Origin: Diaminobutyricibacter sp. McL0608
GTDB taxonomy: Bacteria; Actinomycetota; Actinomycetes; Actinomycetales; Microbacteriaceae
DNA length: 64,000 nt
Assembly (NCBI RefSeq): GCF_039613825.1
Contig: NZ_CP154826.1
Span: forward strand, 1,612,001-1,676,000
Direction of reading: 5' to 3'
Positions 35,934-46,855 of the stretch are shown here, piece by piece. The position numbers and the translations under genes were made by a program. A model generated the notes under the pieces. That model searched no databases, was not told where the DNA came from, and worked only from the letters and a program-made list of their open reading frames with translations. Position 1 is the stretch's first letter, and the number at the start of each line of letters is the position of its first letter.

Positions 35934-36242
35934 GTGGTTTACGCAGTTGTGCGCGCCGGTGGTCGGCAGGAAAAGGTCGAGGTCGGCACCATCGTTACGA
36001 TGGACCGCATCAAGGCCGACAAGGACGGCAACGTCGAGCTGGCTGCTGTGCTGCTTGTTGACGGTGACAAGATCACCTCCGACGCGAAGTCGCTCGCCAA
36101 GGTGAAGGTGACTGCCGAGGTCCTCGGCGACCTCCGCGGTCCGAAGATCGTCATCCAGAAGTTCAAGAACAAGACCGGCTACAAGAAGCGCCAGGGCCAC
36201 CGTCAGGAGCTCACGCGCGTCAAGATCACCGGCATCGCGTAG
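35934..36242 (+). CDS. rplU: 50S ribosomal protein L21
   Basis: The 102-residue protein has the L21 N-terminal [17 protein letters not shown] and the C-terminal signature [14 protein letters not shown]. It binds 23S rRNA domain I together with L20. The start is GTG. rpmA follows after 30 bases with the ribosome site AGGAGAAG. The rplU-rpmA-obgE order is conserved. Confidence 0.98.
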   Translation: MVYAVVRAGGRQEKVEVGTIVTMDRIKADKDGNVELAAVLLVDGDKITSDAKSLAKVKVTAEVLGDLRGPKIVIQKFKNKTGYKKRQGHRQELTRVKITGIA

Positions 36243-36272
36243 CGCCGACACAAGGCTTAGGAGAAGAAGCAG

Positions 36273-36527
36273 ATGGCACATAAAAAGGGAGCGAGCTCCA
36301 CTCGCAACGGCCGTGACTCGAACGCTCAGCGCCTCGGCGTGAAGCGCTTCGGTGGCCAGGTCGTCAGCGCCGGCGAGATCATCGTCCGCCAGCGTGGCAC
36401 CCACTTCCACCCCGGCGTGAACGTCGGCCGTGGCGGCGACGACACTCTCTTCGCCCTCGCCGCAGGCGCGGTCGAGTTCGGCAACAAGGGTGGCCGCAAG
36501 GTCGTCAACATCGTGGTCGACGCCTAA
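36273..36527 (+). CDS. rpmA: 50S ribosomal protein L27
   Basis: The 84-residue protein starts [20 protein letters not shown], the L27 signature, and reaches toward the peptidyl transferase centre. There is no N-terminal leader peptide of the Firmicutes type. It is followed by a strong terminator, after which obgE has its own start region. Confidence 0.98.
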   Translation: MAHKKGASSTRNGRDSNAQRLGVKRFGGQVVSAGEIIVRQRGTHFHPGVNVGRGGDDTLFALAAGAVEFGNKGGRKVVNIVVDA

Positions 36528-36552
36528 CCAGCACACGACACACACGGCTTTT

Positions 36553-36582
36553 CGGATGGGCGAGCTTCGGCTCGCCCATCCG
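36553..36582 (+). terminator. Terminator of rplU-rpmA
   Basis: A perfect 13-bp stem CGGATGGGCGAGC/GCTCGCCCATCCG with a TTCG tetraloop is followed by TGTTTG, 25 bases after the rpmA stop. Confidence 0.9.
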
Positions 36583-36624
36583 TGTTTGAGGCCCTCGGCG
36601 GATCCCCGCCACGCAGTACCGTAG

Positions 36625-38975
<2,351 letters not shown>

Positions 38976-38989
38976 CCACACCGTGTCGG

Positions 38990-38995
38990 TAAGCT
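38990..38995 (+). promoter_or_regulatory. -10 box of proA, leaderless
   Basis: TAAGCT, six bases (GGGATC), then ATG at 39002. It suggests that proA has its own leaderless transcript besides readthrough from proB. Confidence 0.55.
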
Positions 38996-39001
38996 GGGAT
39001 C

Positions 39002-40270
39002 ATGCCCGAGACCACCCTGGACCTCGCGACCCTCTTCGACAAGCTCACCGCCGCGAAGTCGGCGTCGATCGCGCTCGCGACCGCGACGACGACGCAGAAG
39101 GACGGCGCTCTGTCCGCGATCGCGGCCGGCATCCGGCAGTCGGCCCGCAGCATCCTCGAAGCGAACGAGCTCGACCTCGCGAACGGCCGCGAGAACGGTC
39201 TGTCCGCAGGGCTCATCGACCGGCTCACCCTCAGCGACGCGCGGCTCGAAGCATTGGCGGATGCGGTGGACCAGATCGTTGGCCTCACCGACCCGGTCGG
39301 GCAGGCGGTCCGGGGGAGCGCGCTGCCCAACGGGGTGAAGATCACCCAGGTCCGAGTGCCTTTCGGGGTGGTCGGTGCCATCTACGAGGCGCGGCCGAAC
39401 GTGACCGTCGACATAGCGGCGCTGGCTCTCAAAAGCGGCAATGCTGTGGTGCTCCGTGGGGGCAGCGCCGCGATCAACACCAACCGGGTGCTCGTCGAGG
39501 TGATCCAGTCCGCGCTCTCGGGGGCTGGTCTGCCTCCCGAGTCGGTTCAGACCATCGATGAATTCGGGCGTGAGGGCGCCACCGAGCTCATGAAGGCGCG
39601 CGGATTGGTCGACGTGCTCATTCCGCGCGGGAGTGCCGACCTGATCTCCACTGTCGTGCTCGAGTCGAAGGTGCCCGTGATCGAGACCGGCGCCGGTGTG
39701 GTCCACATCTTCCTCGACGAGTCCGCCCGCGACGACTGGGCCGTCGAGATCGTGCACAACGCGAAGGTCCAGCGGCCGAGCGTCTGCAACTCCGTCGAGA
39801 CGGTGCTCGTGCACGCGGCAGCCGCCGATCGGCTCCTGCCCCTCATGGCCGCACGCCTCGTCGAGTCCGGAGTGACGATCCACGCGGACGAACGTGCACG
39901 CGCCGTTCTCCCCTTCGCCGTTCCGGCCGTGGAGGAAGACTGGTCCACCGAGCACATGAGCCTCGATATCACGGTGAAGGTCGTCGACACGATCGACGAG
40001 GCCATGGCGCACATCCGTCGCTATTCGACGCAGCACACAGAATCGATCATCACCAACGACCTACAGAACGCCGATCGGTTCCTTGCCGAAGTGGATTCGG
40101 CCGTCGTGATGGTCAACGCGTCGACGCGCTTCAGCGACGGCGGCGAATTCGGCTTCGGCGCCGAAGTCGGGATCTCGACCCAGAAGCTCCATGCGCGCGG
40201 CCCGATGGGGCTTCCGGAGCTCACGAGTACCAAATGGATCGTGCGCGGCTCTGGGCAGACGAGGAGCTGA
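39002..40270 (+). CDS. proA: Gamma-glutamyl phosphate reductase
   Basis: ProA reduces glutamyl phosphate to glutamate semialdehyde with NADPH. The 422-residue aldehyde-dehydrogenase-fold enzyme has VPFGVVGAIYEARPNVT, the catalytic Cys in QRPSVCNSVETVL, and GEFGFGAEVGISTQKLHARGPMG near the end. It follows proB by 26 bases. A strong leaderless -10 directly precedes its ATG. Confidence 0.97.
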   Translation: MPETTLDLATLFDKLTAAKSASIALATATTTQKDGALSAIAAGIRQSARSILEANELDLANGRENGLSAGLIDRLTLSDARLEALADAVDQIVGLTDPVGQAVRGSALPNGVKITQVRVPFGVVGAIYEARPNVTVDIAALALKSGNAVVLRGGSAAINTNRVLVEVIQSALSGAGLPPESVQTIDEFGREGATELMKARGLVDVLIPRGSADLISTVVLESKVPVIETGAGVVHIFLDESARDDWAVEIVHNAKVQRPSVCNSVETVLVHAAAADRLLPLMAARLVESGVTIHADERARAVLPFAVPAVEEDWSTEHMSLDITVKVVDTIDEAMAHIRRYSTQHTESIITNDLQNADRFLAEVDSAVVMVNASTRFSDGGEFGFGAEVGISTQKLHARGPMGLPELTSTKWIVRGSGQTRS

Positions 40271-40372
40271 GCCACCGCTGACACGCTGCTGGGCGGCCTC
40301 TATGCGAGGACTGGGAGCGTTCGCGCACTAGACTGTGGGGTGGCGTTCGCGCCGAGGAAAGGAAGAACCACG

Positions 40373-40612
40373 ATGTCATTCTTGACGGCCGTCCTGGCCC
40401 AGACTGAGTCCACGACAGAGCTTTTCATGCCGCCGTGGGGGTTCGGCCTGACCGCCATCGTCATCTTCGCCGTCCTGGGTTTCGTCATCTGGACCTACCG
40501 TGATGTCGCCAACCGTCACAGCCACCGCACCGGGCCCCACGCAGCCGAACACGCGACCGCTCCGGGCGCGACCCACCACGGCACGGGACATCCCACCGAG
40601 TCCGGGCACTGA
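40373..40612 (+). CDS. Small single-helix membrane protein
   Basis: The 79-residue protein has one membrane helix ([18 protein letters not shown], residues about 24-41) and a His/Thr-rich cytoplasmic tail ([25 protein letters not shown] in parts) that could bind metal. The ATG at 40373 has AGGAAAGGAAG upstream. An alternative GTG at 40340 sits five bases after TAGACT (40329-40334) and would add 11 residues. Function unknown; it lies between proA and nadD and ends 11 bases before nadD. Confidence 0.65.
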   Translation: MSFLTAVLAQTESTTELFMPPWGFGLTAIVIFAVLGFVIWTYRDVANRHSHRTGPHAAEHATAPGATHHGTGHPTESGH

Positions 40613-40623
40613 ACCCGGATCGC

Positions 40624-41226
40624 ATGGTACTGCCGGAGAAACGCCGCCCACGCATCGGCGTGATGGGTGGAACGTTCGATCCGATCCATCACGGCCACCT
40701 CGTCGCAGCGAGCGAAGTGGCCCAGTCCTTCGACCTCGACGAAGTTGTCTTCGTTCCGACGGGTCATCCGTGGCAGAAGGGCGACGTCTCTGCCGGCGAG
40801 CACCGCTATCTGATGACGGTCATCGCAACCGCCTCGAATCCGCGCTTCACCGTGAGTCGGGTCGACATCGACCGCGAGGGCCCGACATACACGATCGACA
40901 CCCTGCGCGACATCCATCGATCCCGTCCGGAAGCCGAGTTGTTCTTCATCACCGGCGCCGACGCGATCGCTCAGATCCTGAGCTGGCGCGATGTGAACGA
41001 ACTCTGGGCGCTTGCTCATTTCGTCGCTGTGAGTCGCCCGGGACATGACCTGACCATTTCAGGATTGCCTAACCAGGACGTAAGCTTGTTGGAGGTTCCG
41101 GCCCTGGCAATCTCGTCAACCGACTGCCGGAGCCGGGTGAGCAGGGGATTCCCCGTCTGGTACCTCGTGCCCGACGGTGTTGTTCAGTACATCTCCAAAC
41201 ACCATCTGTATCGGAGTGTGGCATGA
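40624..41226 (+). CDS. nadD: Nicotinate-nucleotide adenylyltransferase
   Basis: NadD makes deamido-NAD from nicotinate mononucleotide and ATP. The 200-residue protein has [16 protein letters not shown], the adenylyl-transfer signature with the HxGH motif, and FITGADAI and [13 protein letters not shown] (ISSTxxR) near the C-terminus. The next gene overlaps its stop as ATGA. rsfS lies two genes downstream, the usual nadD-rsfS linkage with one extra gene between. Confidence 0.96.
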   Translation: MVLPEKRRPRIGVMGGTFDPIHHGHLVAASEVAQSFDLDEVVFVPTGHPWQKGDVSAGEHRYLMTVIATASNPRFTVSRVDIDREGPTYTIDTLRDIHRSRPEAELFFITGADAIAQILSWRDVNELWALAHFVAVSRPGHDLTISGLPNQDVSLLEVPALAISSTDCRSRVSRGFPVWYLVPDGVVQYISKHHLYRSVA

Positions 41227-42731
41227 CTTTGTGGCAAGACCAGCCGCCACAGACACGGCGACAGGCCCGCGAACAGGAGCGCTTGCAGGCTCCCGAAGAG
41301 AATGCGCCGGCCTCGTCCCGTCGGGCGGCCACCGTTGAACCTACCCCTGCCGGTGAGATCCCGGCCGTCACGACCCCGTACGTCTTCGCGTCCGGGCGCG
41401 ACGCCGCAGAGGCCGAATCCCAGGCCGCGCCGACGCCGTTCGGCGGAGCGGGCGCGCCCCCTGTGCGCCCGAACCTCCCGGCCTACGGCGGGTCGTTCGA
41501 TTCGATCGTGGCCCCATCGGCGCCTGTTCAGCCCGAAGCCGCTCCGACACCCCCGCAGTCGCCGCTCTTCCGAGAGACCCCGGCGCCCGACGCCGTCGAG
41601 CCGGTCACCACACCGGTCGCCCTCGTTCCGGCATCCGAATTCACTCCGGCGCCCTCCAAGACCACCGCCCCACTGGACGAGTCCGACGCATGGGTTCCGG
41701 AGCGAACGCTCACCCGGCGTGAGCTCCGTGCGATGCTCCAGGCGCAGGAGGCCAACCAGTTCGCCGGAGGACGCGCGGACGGGTCGGTCGACCATGCCGA
41801 GCCTGCCGCCCCGGCGTTCACCCCGCCTCCGGCGGAAGCCCAAGAGCCCGTCGTGGATCCGCTGGCTGCTCTGTTCGCGCAGAATCCGCCCGAGGCCGAG
41901 AGCCGGGAAGATTCTGCGCCCGCCGCCTCGTCGCTTTCGCTGGCCGAGGAGCCCGCGGCTCCCAGCGCGTGGCCGTTCGCACCGCTGACGCCCACGAACG
42001 CAGACCCCGACGCCGGTCAGTCGGCGGCCGACGACGTTCGTGAAGAGACGGGCTCCCGTGACGGCGAGATGAGCTTCGGGCTGCCATTGGTAGTGCCCGC
42101 AGCACCTGCCCAGGCCGTGGACCCGGCCCCACCGGCGCCCGCTTTCCTTCCGGCACCGCCTGCTCCGATCCAGCAGGCGCCCGCGGCGGCAGTCGCGCCC
42201 GAGGCGCAGGCTGTGGCCGCCGACGAAGAGTCGCGCCAGCCGTACCAGCCGCCGGTCGGTCACTGGTCCACCGCGGGTGAGCTGGATGACAAGAACCAGC
42301 AGTTCGACCAGATCCTGTCGCGCAGCGTCGGGGCTTCGGGAGCTGCGACGACGACGAATGCACTCATCCTGCCGGTCGTTCCGTCCGCACCCGACGCAAC
42401 GGGCCCGTTGACCAGCACAGGCGAGATCCTCGTGACCGGATCGATCGATCTTCCTCGTGGCCTCGGCTCGACCGGCCAGCACCCCGATCGCTATGACACG
42501 TCCGACATGGATCGCATGTTCGATCAGGACGAGAACGAGTTCAACACCTCCGATGTGGCCCCGATCCGCGCCTCGCGCGCGGTCAGCACGCACACGTCGA
42601 CCCGCGGAGTCATCACTCCGCCCAAGAAGCGCGGTGGCCGTCTGCCCGTCGTTTTGTCCATCACGGCGGCCGTCCTGGCCATCGGGGTCGTAGGGCTCCT
42701 TGTCGCCGGCTACATCCTGAAGGTCTTCTGA
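41223..42731 (+). CDS. Long Ala/Pro-rich tail-anchored membrane protein
   Basis: The 502-residue protein is cytoplasmic and disordered for most of its length (Ala, Pro, Glu, Ser-rich, few aromatics) with one hydrophobic helix at the very end ([20 protein letters not shown]). Islands of order occur at [15 protein letters not shown] (about 160-175) and at [18 protein letters not shown] (about 420-437). A similar protein is, as I recall, common between nadD and rsfS in Microbacteriaceae. Function unknown. Its ATG overlaps nadD (ATGA), so it is translated with it. Confidence 0.75.
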   Translation: MTLWQDQPPQTRRQAREQERLQAPEENAPASSRRAATVEPTPAGEIPAVTTPYVFASGRDAAEAESQAAPTPFGGAGAPPVRPNLPAYGGSFDSIVAPSAPVQPEAAPTPPQSPLFRETPAPDAVEPVTTPVALVPASEFTPAPSKTTAPLDESDAWVPERTLTRRELRAMLQAQEANQFAGGRADGSVDHAEPAAPAFTPPPAEAQEPVVDPLAALFAQNPPEAESREDSAPAASSLSLAEEPAAPSAWPFAPLTPTNADPDAGQSAADDVREETGSRDGEMSFGLPLVVPAAPAQAVDPAPPAPAFLPAPPAPIQQAPAAAVAPEAQAVAADEESRQPYQPPVGHWSTAGELDDKNQQFDQILSRSVGASGAATTTNALILPVVPSAPDATGPLTSTGEILVTGSIDLPRGLGSTGQHPDRYDTSDMDRMFDQDENEFNTSDVAPIRASRAVSTHTSTRGVITPPKKRGGRLPVVLSITAAVLAIGVVGLLVAGYILKVF

Positions 42732-42771
42732 TCATTTCCGTCAACTGTTCCGTAATCCGGCTGGTACGCGC

Positions 42772-43149
42772 GTGACCGCATCCGAACGTTCAATCGAGAT
42801 CCTGCAGGTCGCGGCCCGCGCCGCCGACGCGAAGGGCGGCGACGACCTGGTCGCACTCGACGTGTCGAATCCGCTGCCGCTCGCTGACATCTTCCTGCTC
42901 GTCACGGGGCGCTCCGAGCGCAACGTCGTCGCCATCGCGAGCGAGGTCGAGGACAAGCTCAACGAGGCAGGCGTCAAGACCCTCCGCCGTGAAGGCAAGT
43001 CCGAAGGGCGATGGATCCTGCTCGACTTCGGCGACCTTGTCGTGCATGTGTTCCACGAAGAGGACCGCATGTACTACGCGCTCGAGCGACTCTGGAAGGA
43101 CTGCCCGGTCCTTCCCCTCGAACTCCCGGTGCACGAGTCGGCCGAATAG
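42772..43149 (+). CDS. rsfS: Ribosome silencing factor
   Basis: RsfS binds L14 and blocks subunit joining when nutrients are short. The 125-residue protein has ADIFLLVTGRSERNVVAIA, the family signature EGRWILLDFGDLVVHVFHEEDRMYY (in parts), and LERLW. The start is GTG. It is the last gene of the nadD run; the tRNA-Ala gene follows. Confidence 0.95.
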   Translation: MTASERSIEILQVAARAADAKGGDDLVALDVSNPLPLADIFLLVTGRSERNVVAIASEVEDKLNEAGVKTLRREGKSEGRWILLDFGDLVVHVFHEEDRMYYALERLWKDCPVLPLELPVHESAE

Positions 43150-43179
43150 CCGTTCTCCACGATCGCCGCGGCCCTCAGT

Positions 43180-43208
43180 TTTTGCGTGCGCGTCGAATGT
43201 AGTAGTCT
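43180..43208 (+). promoter_or_regulatory. Promoter of tRNA-Ala
   Basis: TTTTGC (43180-43185), 17 bases, and TAGTCT (43203-43208); the transcript would begin about 30 bases before the mature tRNA. Confidence 0.5.
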
Positions 43209-43244
43209 GAGGAGGTTGTTTCCGAGAGATCGAAAACGGCATCT

Positions 43245-43320
43245 GGGTCTGTGGCGCAGCTGGTAGCGCACCTGCATGGCATGCAGGGGGTCAGGGGTTC
43301 GAGTCCCCTCAGATCCACCA
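43245..43320 (+). tRNA. tRNA-Ala(GGC)
   Basis: Acceptor GGGTCTG pairs with CAGATCC (one G-T). The anticodon stem CCTGC/GCAGG holds the loop ATGGCAT, anticodon GGC. The encoded CCA is at 43318-43320. Confidence 0.97.
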
Positions 43321-43321
43321 A

Positions 43322-43356
43322 AAACCCCTGATCGAGTTCAATTCGATCAGGGGTTT
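43322..43356. terminator. Terminator of tRNA-Ala and of the GH38 gene
   Basis: A perfect 14-bp stem AAACCCCTGATCGA/TCGATCAGGGGTTT with a seven-base loop. It directly follows the tRNA and lies 19 bases past the stop of the convergent GH38 gene; A and T runs on both sides make it bidirectional. Confidence 0.9.
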
Positions 43357-43375
43357 CGTGTTGGGCGAGTAGTAC

Positions 43376-46000
43376 TCACCGCGGCGTGACGCGGATGCTC
43401 ACCTCACCGAAAGCTGGAATCAGCTGCTCGGGAGACGAGTCCAGCGTTTCCTGGGCCTTGGGCCGCTCGAGCACGTCGACAGCTGACACAGTCCCGTTCG
43501 ACCGGAGAACGTCGAGCGGGATCCGCACGTCGTCAGCCGTGATGTTCCTGAGGCGCAGGATCAGCCCGTCGCCGAACGTCGCAACCTTCAGGTGCGCCTC
43601 GATCCCCGGCAGATCCGGCAGCTCGAAGAGGGTTCCGGACGCAGCTCCGGTCGGTTTGTAGTCGCGAAGCACGACGGGCGCCACGGACTCCTCGAGTGCG
43701 AATCGGTTGGCGTCCGCGTAGTCGCACCTCCCGGCGTGCGTGGTGAAGCGGTAGCGAAGGGGGATGTGGCCTTCCTGGCTCGCTTTGAAGTTCACCATCC
43801 AGTGATTGTTCAGCGCCCACGAGACCAGCCCGGGACGCTCCGGCTCGATCCGGTCGCCGACCTTGTTCGTCGTGATACCACCCAGCTGCATGAGCGGTGC
43901 GTCGAGCGCAGCGACCGTCACGCCGCGCATCCCGTCGCTCACATCCGTCCAGCGACGCGTCGGGTACCAGTCGAAAACCGAGCCGGCGAGCTGGTCTTCG
44001 TTCGGCCGAACCGGCGTGCCGTTGAGGTCGACGACATACTCGTGCCCGTCGAGCTTCACGGGGAAGAGGATGTAGACCGACTCGGGGTCCGTCTGGGGTT
44101 CCTTGTCGAGAAGCCAGTCCACGTGCAGGGTCTTCGTTTTCGTCGGGAGGCTGATCCGGCAGGTGGCACGACGAATTCCGCGACCGGTGATCGCGATCTC
44201 GATGATCGCGACTCCGGCGTCGATGCGGGCGGGCGAGCACTCGACCGTCGAGGCGCGAGCCCGATCGAACGGCGGGTTCTTCACCCAATGACCGAAGTCC
44301 CAGTCGCTGAAGTCGTTGACGAATAGGGCGTCGCGGCCGAGCGCGCTGTCGACCGTTTCGTGGAGGTAGGTGCCGAAGCCGCCCAGGTCGCTCGTGTCCG
44401 CGAATTCGTGGGAGAGCTGTTTGTCGTACCACGATGAGATCCGTCCCGTGCGCGGATCGACCTCGACCCGGTAGAACTCGTTCTCGATCGCCGTGCCGGA
44501 GGCGACGAGGTCGTCGGCCTCCGCGTGGTCCGAGGGGTGGATGAACGCGTAGCCGAAGCCGGGAACCGTGACGCGGACCGTGGCGAGGTCGCTCGTCGGC
44601 GGACCTCCCCAGGGCACGTCCCGGGGGAAGAAGCTCTCCAGCATGCCCGCGGGTGCGCCCCCGGCACGGAACTCGGGCACCTCGACGTTGACGGTCCGCT
44701 CGAACGGCAGAGTGTTGAAGATGAGCAGCTCGCCTGCGTCGTCTGTCGGGTACGCCCGGTCGCTTCCCAGATCGCCGAGGTCGAAACGTCCCTCCACGGC
44801 ACGTTCGGCATGGGCATCGGCGAGTTGGCGAGCCGACCGCGTGAGCATGTCGTGCGATTCCATCGCAGCCTGGTAGGCGAAGCTCGCCTTGCGGTTCCAC
44901 TGCGCGCGGGTGAAGAGCGACTCCGGTGCGTCGATGCTCGAGAATCCGCCCCAGGTGTGCTCGTCGAACAGTGACATCGCTTCGTACGTCTTCTCGACGA
45001 GCTCCTTTCCGAACTGGGGCGACCTGCCGCTCGCCACCACCCAGGCCGCCAGAACCTCGGCCGATGCGAGGATTTCGTGGGTGGCGCGGTTGATCCCGGT
45101 CTCGTATGCGCTCGAGCCTGCGCCGTCGGCCCACCAGTCGGTCCAGTCCCCCCGAACCGTCGGAAGTCCGGCGGTTCCGTGGGCTTCGAGTTCCTGGCGG
45201 AACAGGCGCGGCGTGCTGAACTCGATGCGTGGTTCGCGCCCGCGGTCGTTCCACTCCCGCACGAAGTCGGCCATGCGGACGTCTGGCGGCCCGTTGTCCA
45301 CGCGCATCGGGTGAGTCGACTCGACGTAGAGGAAGTCGTACGGGAAGGTGTCTGAGTCCTCGAGGGCATCGAGATAGTGGGGGAGCGACCCGTCGACGAA
45401 CCGCCAGTCGCCCAGCTTGGCCTGGCTTCGTCCGAACAGGTAGTGGAACCCGTTCCAGGTGAGCAGCCTGCCTCCAGCGGGACCCTGCCACCAGAACGCG
45501 CCGGGGAACGGACGCGGCGCGCGCCCCCGCGATTGGTTGATCGCCATGGTGAGGAAGTCGATGCCGATCGACGGGAGGAGGTCGGCGAACATCCAGCTGA
45601 CGCCGTTGACGTCATCCTGCATGGCAGTCTGCACATCGATGCCCATCTCCTCGCGGAGTATCCGCACGGGGTAGAGGCTGCGGCGCATCTGCTCGGGCGA
45701 CAGCAGGGGAGTGAGGTTGTACTGCATGGCTGCGACATCGATCGCGCCGCGCTCCTGCCAGTAGCGGAAGCGCGCGACTTCGGCCGGTCCGGCTTCTTTC
45801 AGGTAACGGACGAGAGGCCCCGTCACTTCGCACACCCAGCGGTACTGGCTCACCGGCTCGCGCGACGCGGTCGCCTCGATCAGGTCGAGGGCGTCGCGCA
45901 CGAACTCGCCGTGCTGGCGGAAGCAGACATCCTGGTAGTCGTTGAAGCCGATGTCGTGGTGCGTGTGGTTCGCCACGAGAATCCGTTTGATCTGAGCCAT
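43376..46000 (-). CDS. Glycoside hydrolase family 38 protein (alpha-mannosidase-like)
   Basis: The 874-residue protein begins AQIKRILVANHTHHDIGFND, with the zinc-binding His and Asp pattern of GH38 N-terminal domains, and has QDDVNGVSWMFADLL near residue 135. The middle and C-terminal beta-sandwich parts (SGTAIENEFYRVEVDPRTGRI, GHEYVVDLNG) fit the GH38 layout. No signal peptide is seen, so it acts on imported glycans or glycosides. The ATG at 46000 is preceded by AAGGAAG. A LacI-type operator lies 55 bases upstream. It is a lone gene, convergent with tRNA-Ala. Confidence 0.78.
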   Translation of the reverse strand: MAQIKRILVANHTHHDIGFNDYQDVCFRQHGEFVRDALDLIEATASREPVSQYRWVCEVTGPLVRYLKEAGPAEVARFRYWQERGAIDVAAMQYNLTPLLSPEQMRRSLYPVRILREEMGIDVQTAMQDDVNGVSWMFADLLPSIGIDFLTMAINQSRGRAPRPFPGAFWWQGPAGGRLLTWNGFHYLFGRSQAKLGDWRFVDGSLPHYLDALEDSDTFPYDFLYVESTHPMRVDNGPPDVRMADFVREWNDRGREPRIEFSTPRLFRQELEAHGTAGLPTVRGDWTDWWADGAGSSAYETGINRATHEILASAEVLAAWVVASGRSPQFGKELVEKTYEAMSLFDEHTWGGFSSIDAPESLFTRAQWNRKASFAYQAAMESHDMLTRSARQLADAHAERAVEGRFDLGDLGSDRAYPTDDAGELLIFNTLPFERTVNVEVPEFRAGGAPAGMLESFFPRDVPWGGPPTSDLATVRVTVPGFGYAFIHPSDHAEADDLVASGTAIENEFYRVEVDPRTGRISSWYDKQLSHEFADTSDLGGFGTYLHETVDSALGRDALFVNDFSDWDFGHWVKNPPFDRARASTVECSPARIDAGVAIIEIAITGRGIRRATCRISLPTKTKTLHVDWLLDKEPQTDPESVYILFPVKLDGHEYVVDLNGTPVRPNEDQLAGSVFDWYPTRRWTDVSDGMRGVTVAALDAPLMQLGGITTNKVGDRIEPERPGLVSWALNNHWMVNFKASQEGHIPLRYRFTTHAGRCDYADANRFALEESVAPVVLRDYKPTGAASGTLFELPDLPGIEAHLKVATFGDGLILRLRNITADDVRIPLDVLRSNGTVSAVDVLERPKAQETLDSSPEQLIPAFGEVSIRVTPR

Positions 46001-46054
46001 CACATCTTCCTTGATCGACAGCCGAATCGGTGCCCCGAGGCGGCATATCCGGCA

Positions 46055-46070
46055 TTGGTAACGTTCCCAA
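46055..46070. promoter_or_regulatory. LacI-family operator upstream of GH38
   Basis: TTGGTAACGTTCCCAA is a 16-bp palindrome around a central CG (arms TTGG-N-AACG / CGTT-N-CCAA), the classic LacI/GalR operator form. It lies 55-70 bases before the GH38 ATG, near its expected promoter. Confidence 0.7.
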
Positions 46071-46124
46071 CGCAAGCGAGATTACCAGATTGCCGCGTCC
46101 GGCGGCGATGCAATAGCGTGAGCT

Positions 46125-46823
46125 GTGATGATGCGAGACCAGCCAGAGACCGCTCTACTCGAGAACCCGGTTTGGTCCTCCCTGAACGGTGCGCACGCCT
46201 CGCTGGCGCGCATCCACGGCGACGCGCGCAGTTACGACCCGTTGGTTTCGGTCTTCGCCGGGATGCCGAACGGGCCCACTGCCGGCGCATGGGCGGACCT
46301 GGCTGCACTGCTCGGGCCGGATGGCGGAGGGGTCATCGTCGGGACCCGCGTCGACGTGCCCGACACCTGGACGGCATTGCGGGTCATCCAAGGCATCCAG
46401 TTCGTGGAATCGGGCGTCGACGATGCGTGGGCGGACGATATCGAGGCACTCGGCGAAGCGGATGCGGCCGAGATGCTCGCCCTCGCCGAGCGCACGAGAC
46501 CAGGGCCGTTCCTGCTCGGGACAGTCCGCCTCGGCGGCTATGTGGGCATCCGGGACGACGGCCGGCTCGTCGCCATGGCGGGCCGGCGCATGAATCCCGA
46601 AGGCTGGATCGAAGTGAGTGCGGTCTGCACCGACGAGGCGTATCGAGGCCTGGGCATGGGCGCTCGCCTCGTCCGTGCGGTCGTCTCCGGCATCCATCGT
46701 GAAGGACAACGCGCGTTCCTGCACGTCGAGAAAGGGAACAACGGAGCCATCGGGCTGTACCGCAAGCTCGGGTTCGAACCGAGCCGCGACATGACCTTCG
46801 TATTCGCCCGCCCGGGGGCCTGA
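46125..46823 (+). CDS. GNAT family N-acetyltransferase
   Basis: The 232-residue protein has a C-terminal FR47-like GNAT domain with the acetyl-CoA motif YRGLGMGARLVRAVV and AIGLYRKLGFEPSRDM. The N-terminal 100 residues are less conserved. Start is uncertain: GTG 46125, ATG 46128 and ATG 46131 are in frame, five to eleven bases after TAGCGT (46114-46119). Substrate unknown. It is divergent from GH38 and followed after 32 bases by the SulP gene, which has its own promoter box. Confidence 0.82.
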   Translation: MMMRDQPETALLENPVWSSLNGAHASLARIHGDARSYDPLVSVFAGMPNGPTAGAWADLAALLGPDGGGVIVGTRVDVPDTWTALRVIQGIQFVESGVDDAWADDIEALGEADAAEMLALAERTRPGPFLLGTVRLGGYVGIRDDGRLVAMAGRRMNPEGWIEVSAVCTDEAYRGLGMGARLVRAVVSGIHREGQRAFLHVEKGNNGAIGLYRKLGFEPSRDMTFVFARPGA

Positions 46824-46843
46824 GCCCCGCGAAAGGTGCCCGG

Positions 46844-46849
46844 TAGTGT
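46844..46849 (+). promoter_or_regulatory. -10 box of sulP, leaderless
   Basis: TAGTGT, six bases, then ATG at 46856. It supports the ATG at 46856 over the in-frame GTG at 46850. Confidence 0.55.
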
Positions 46850-46855
46850 GTGGGC

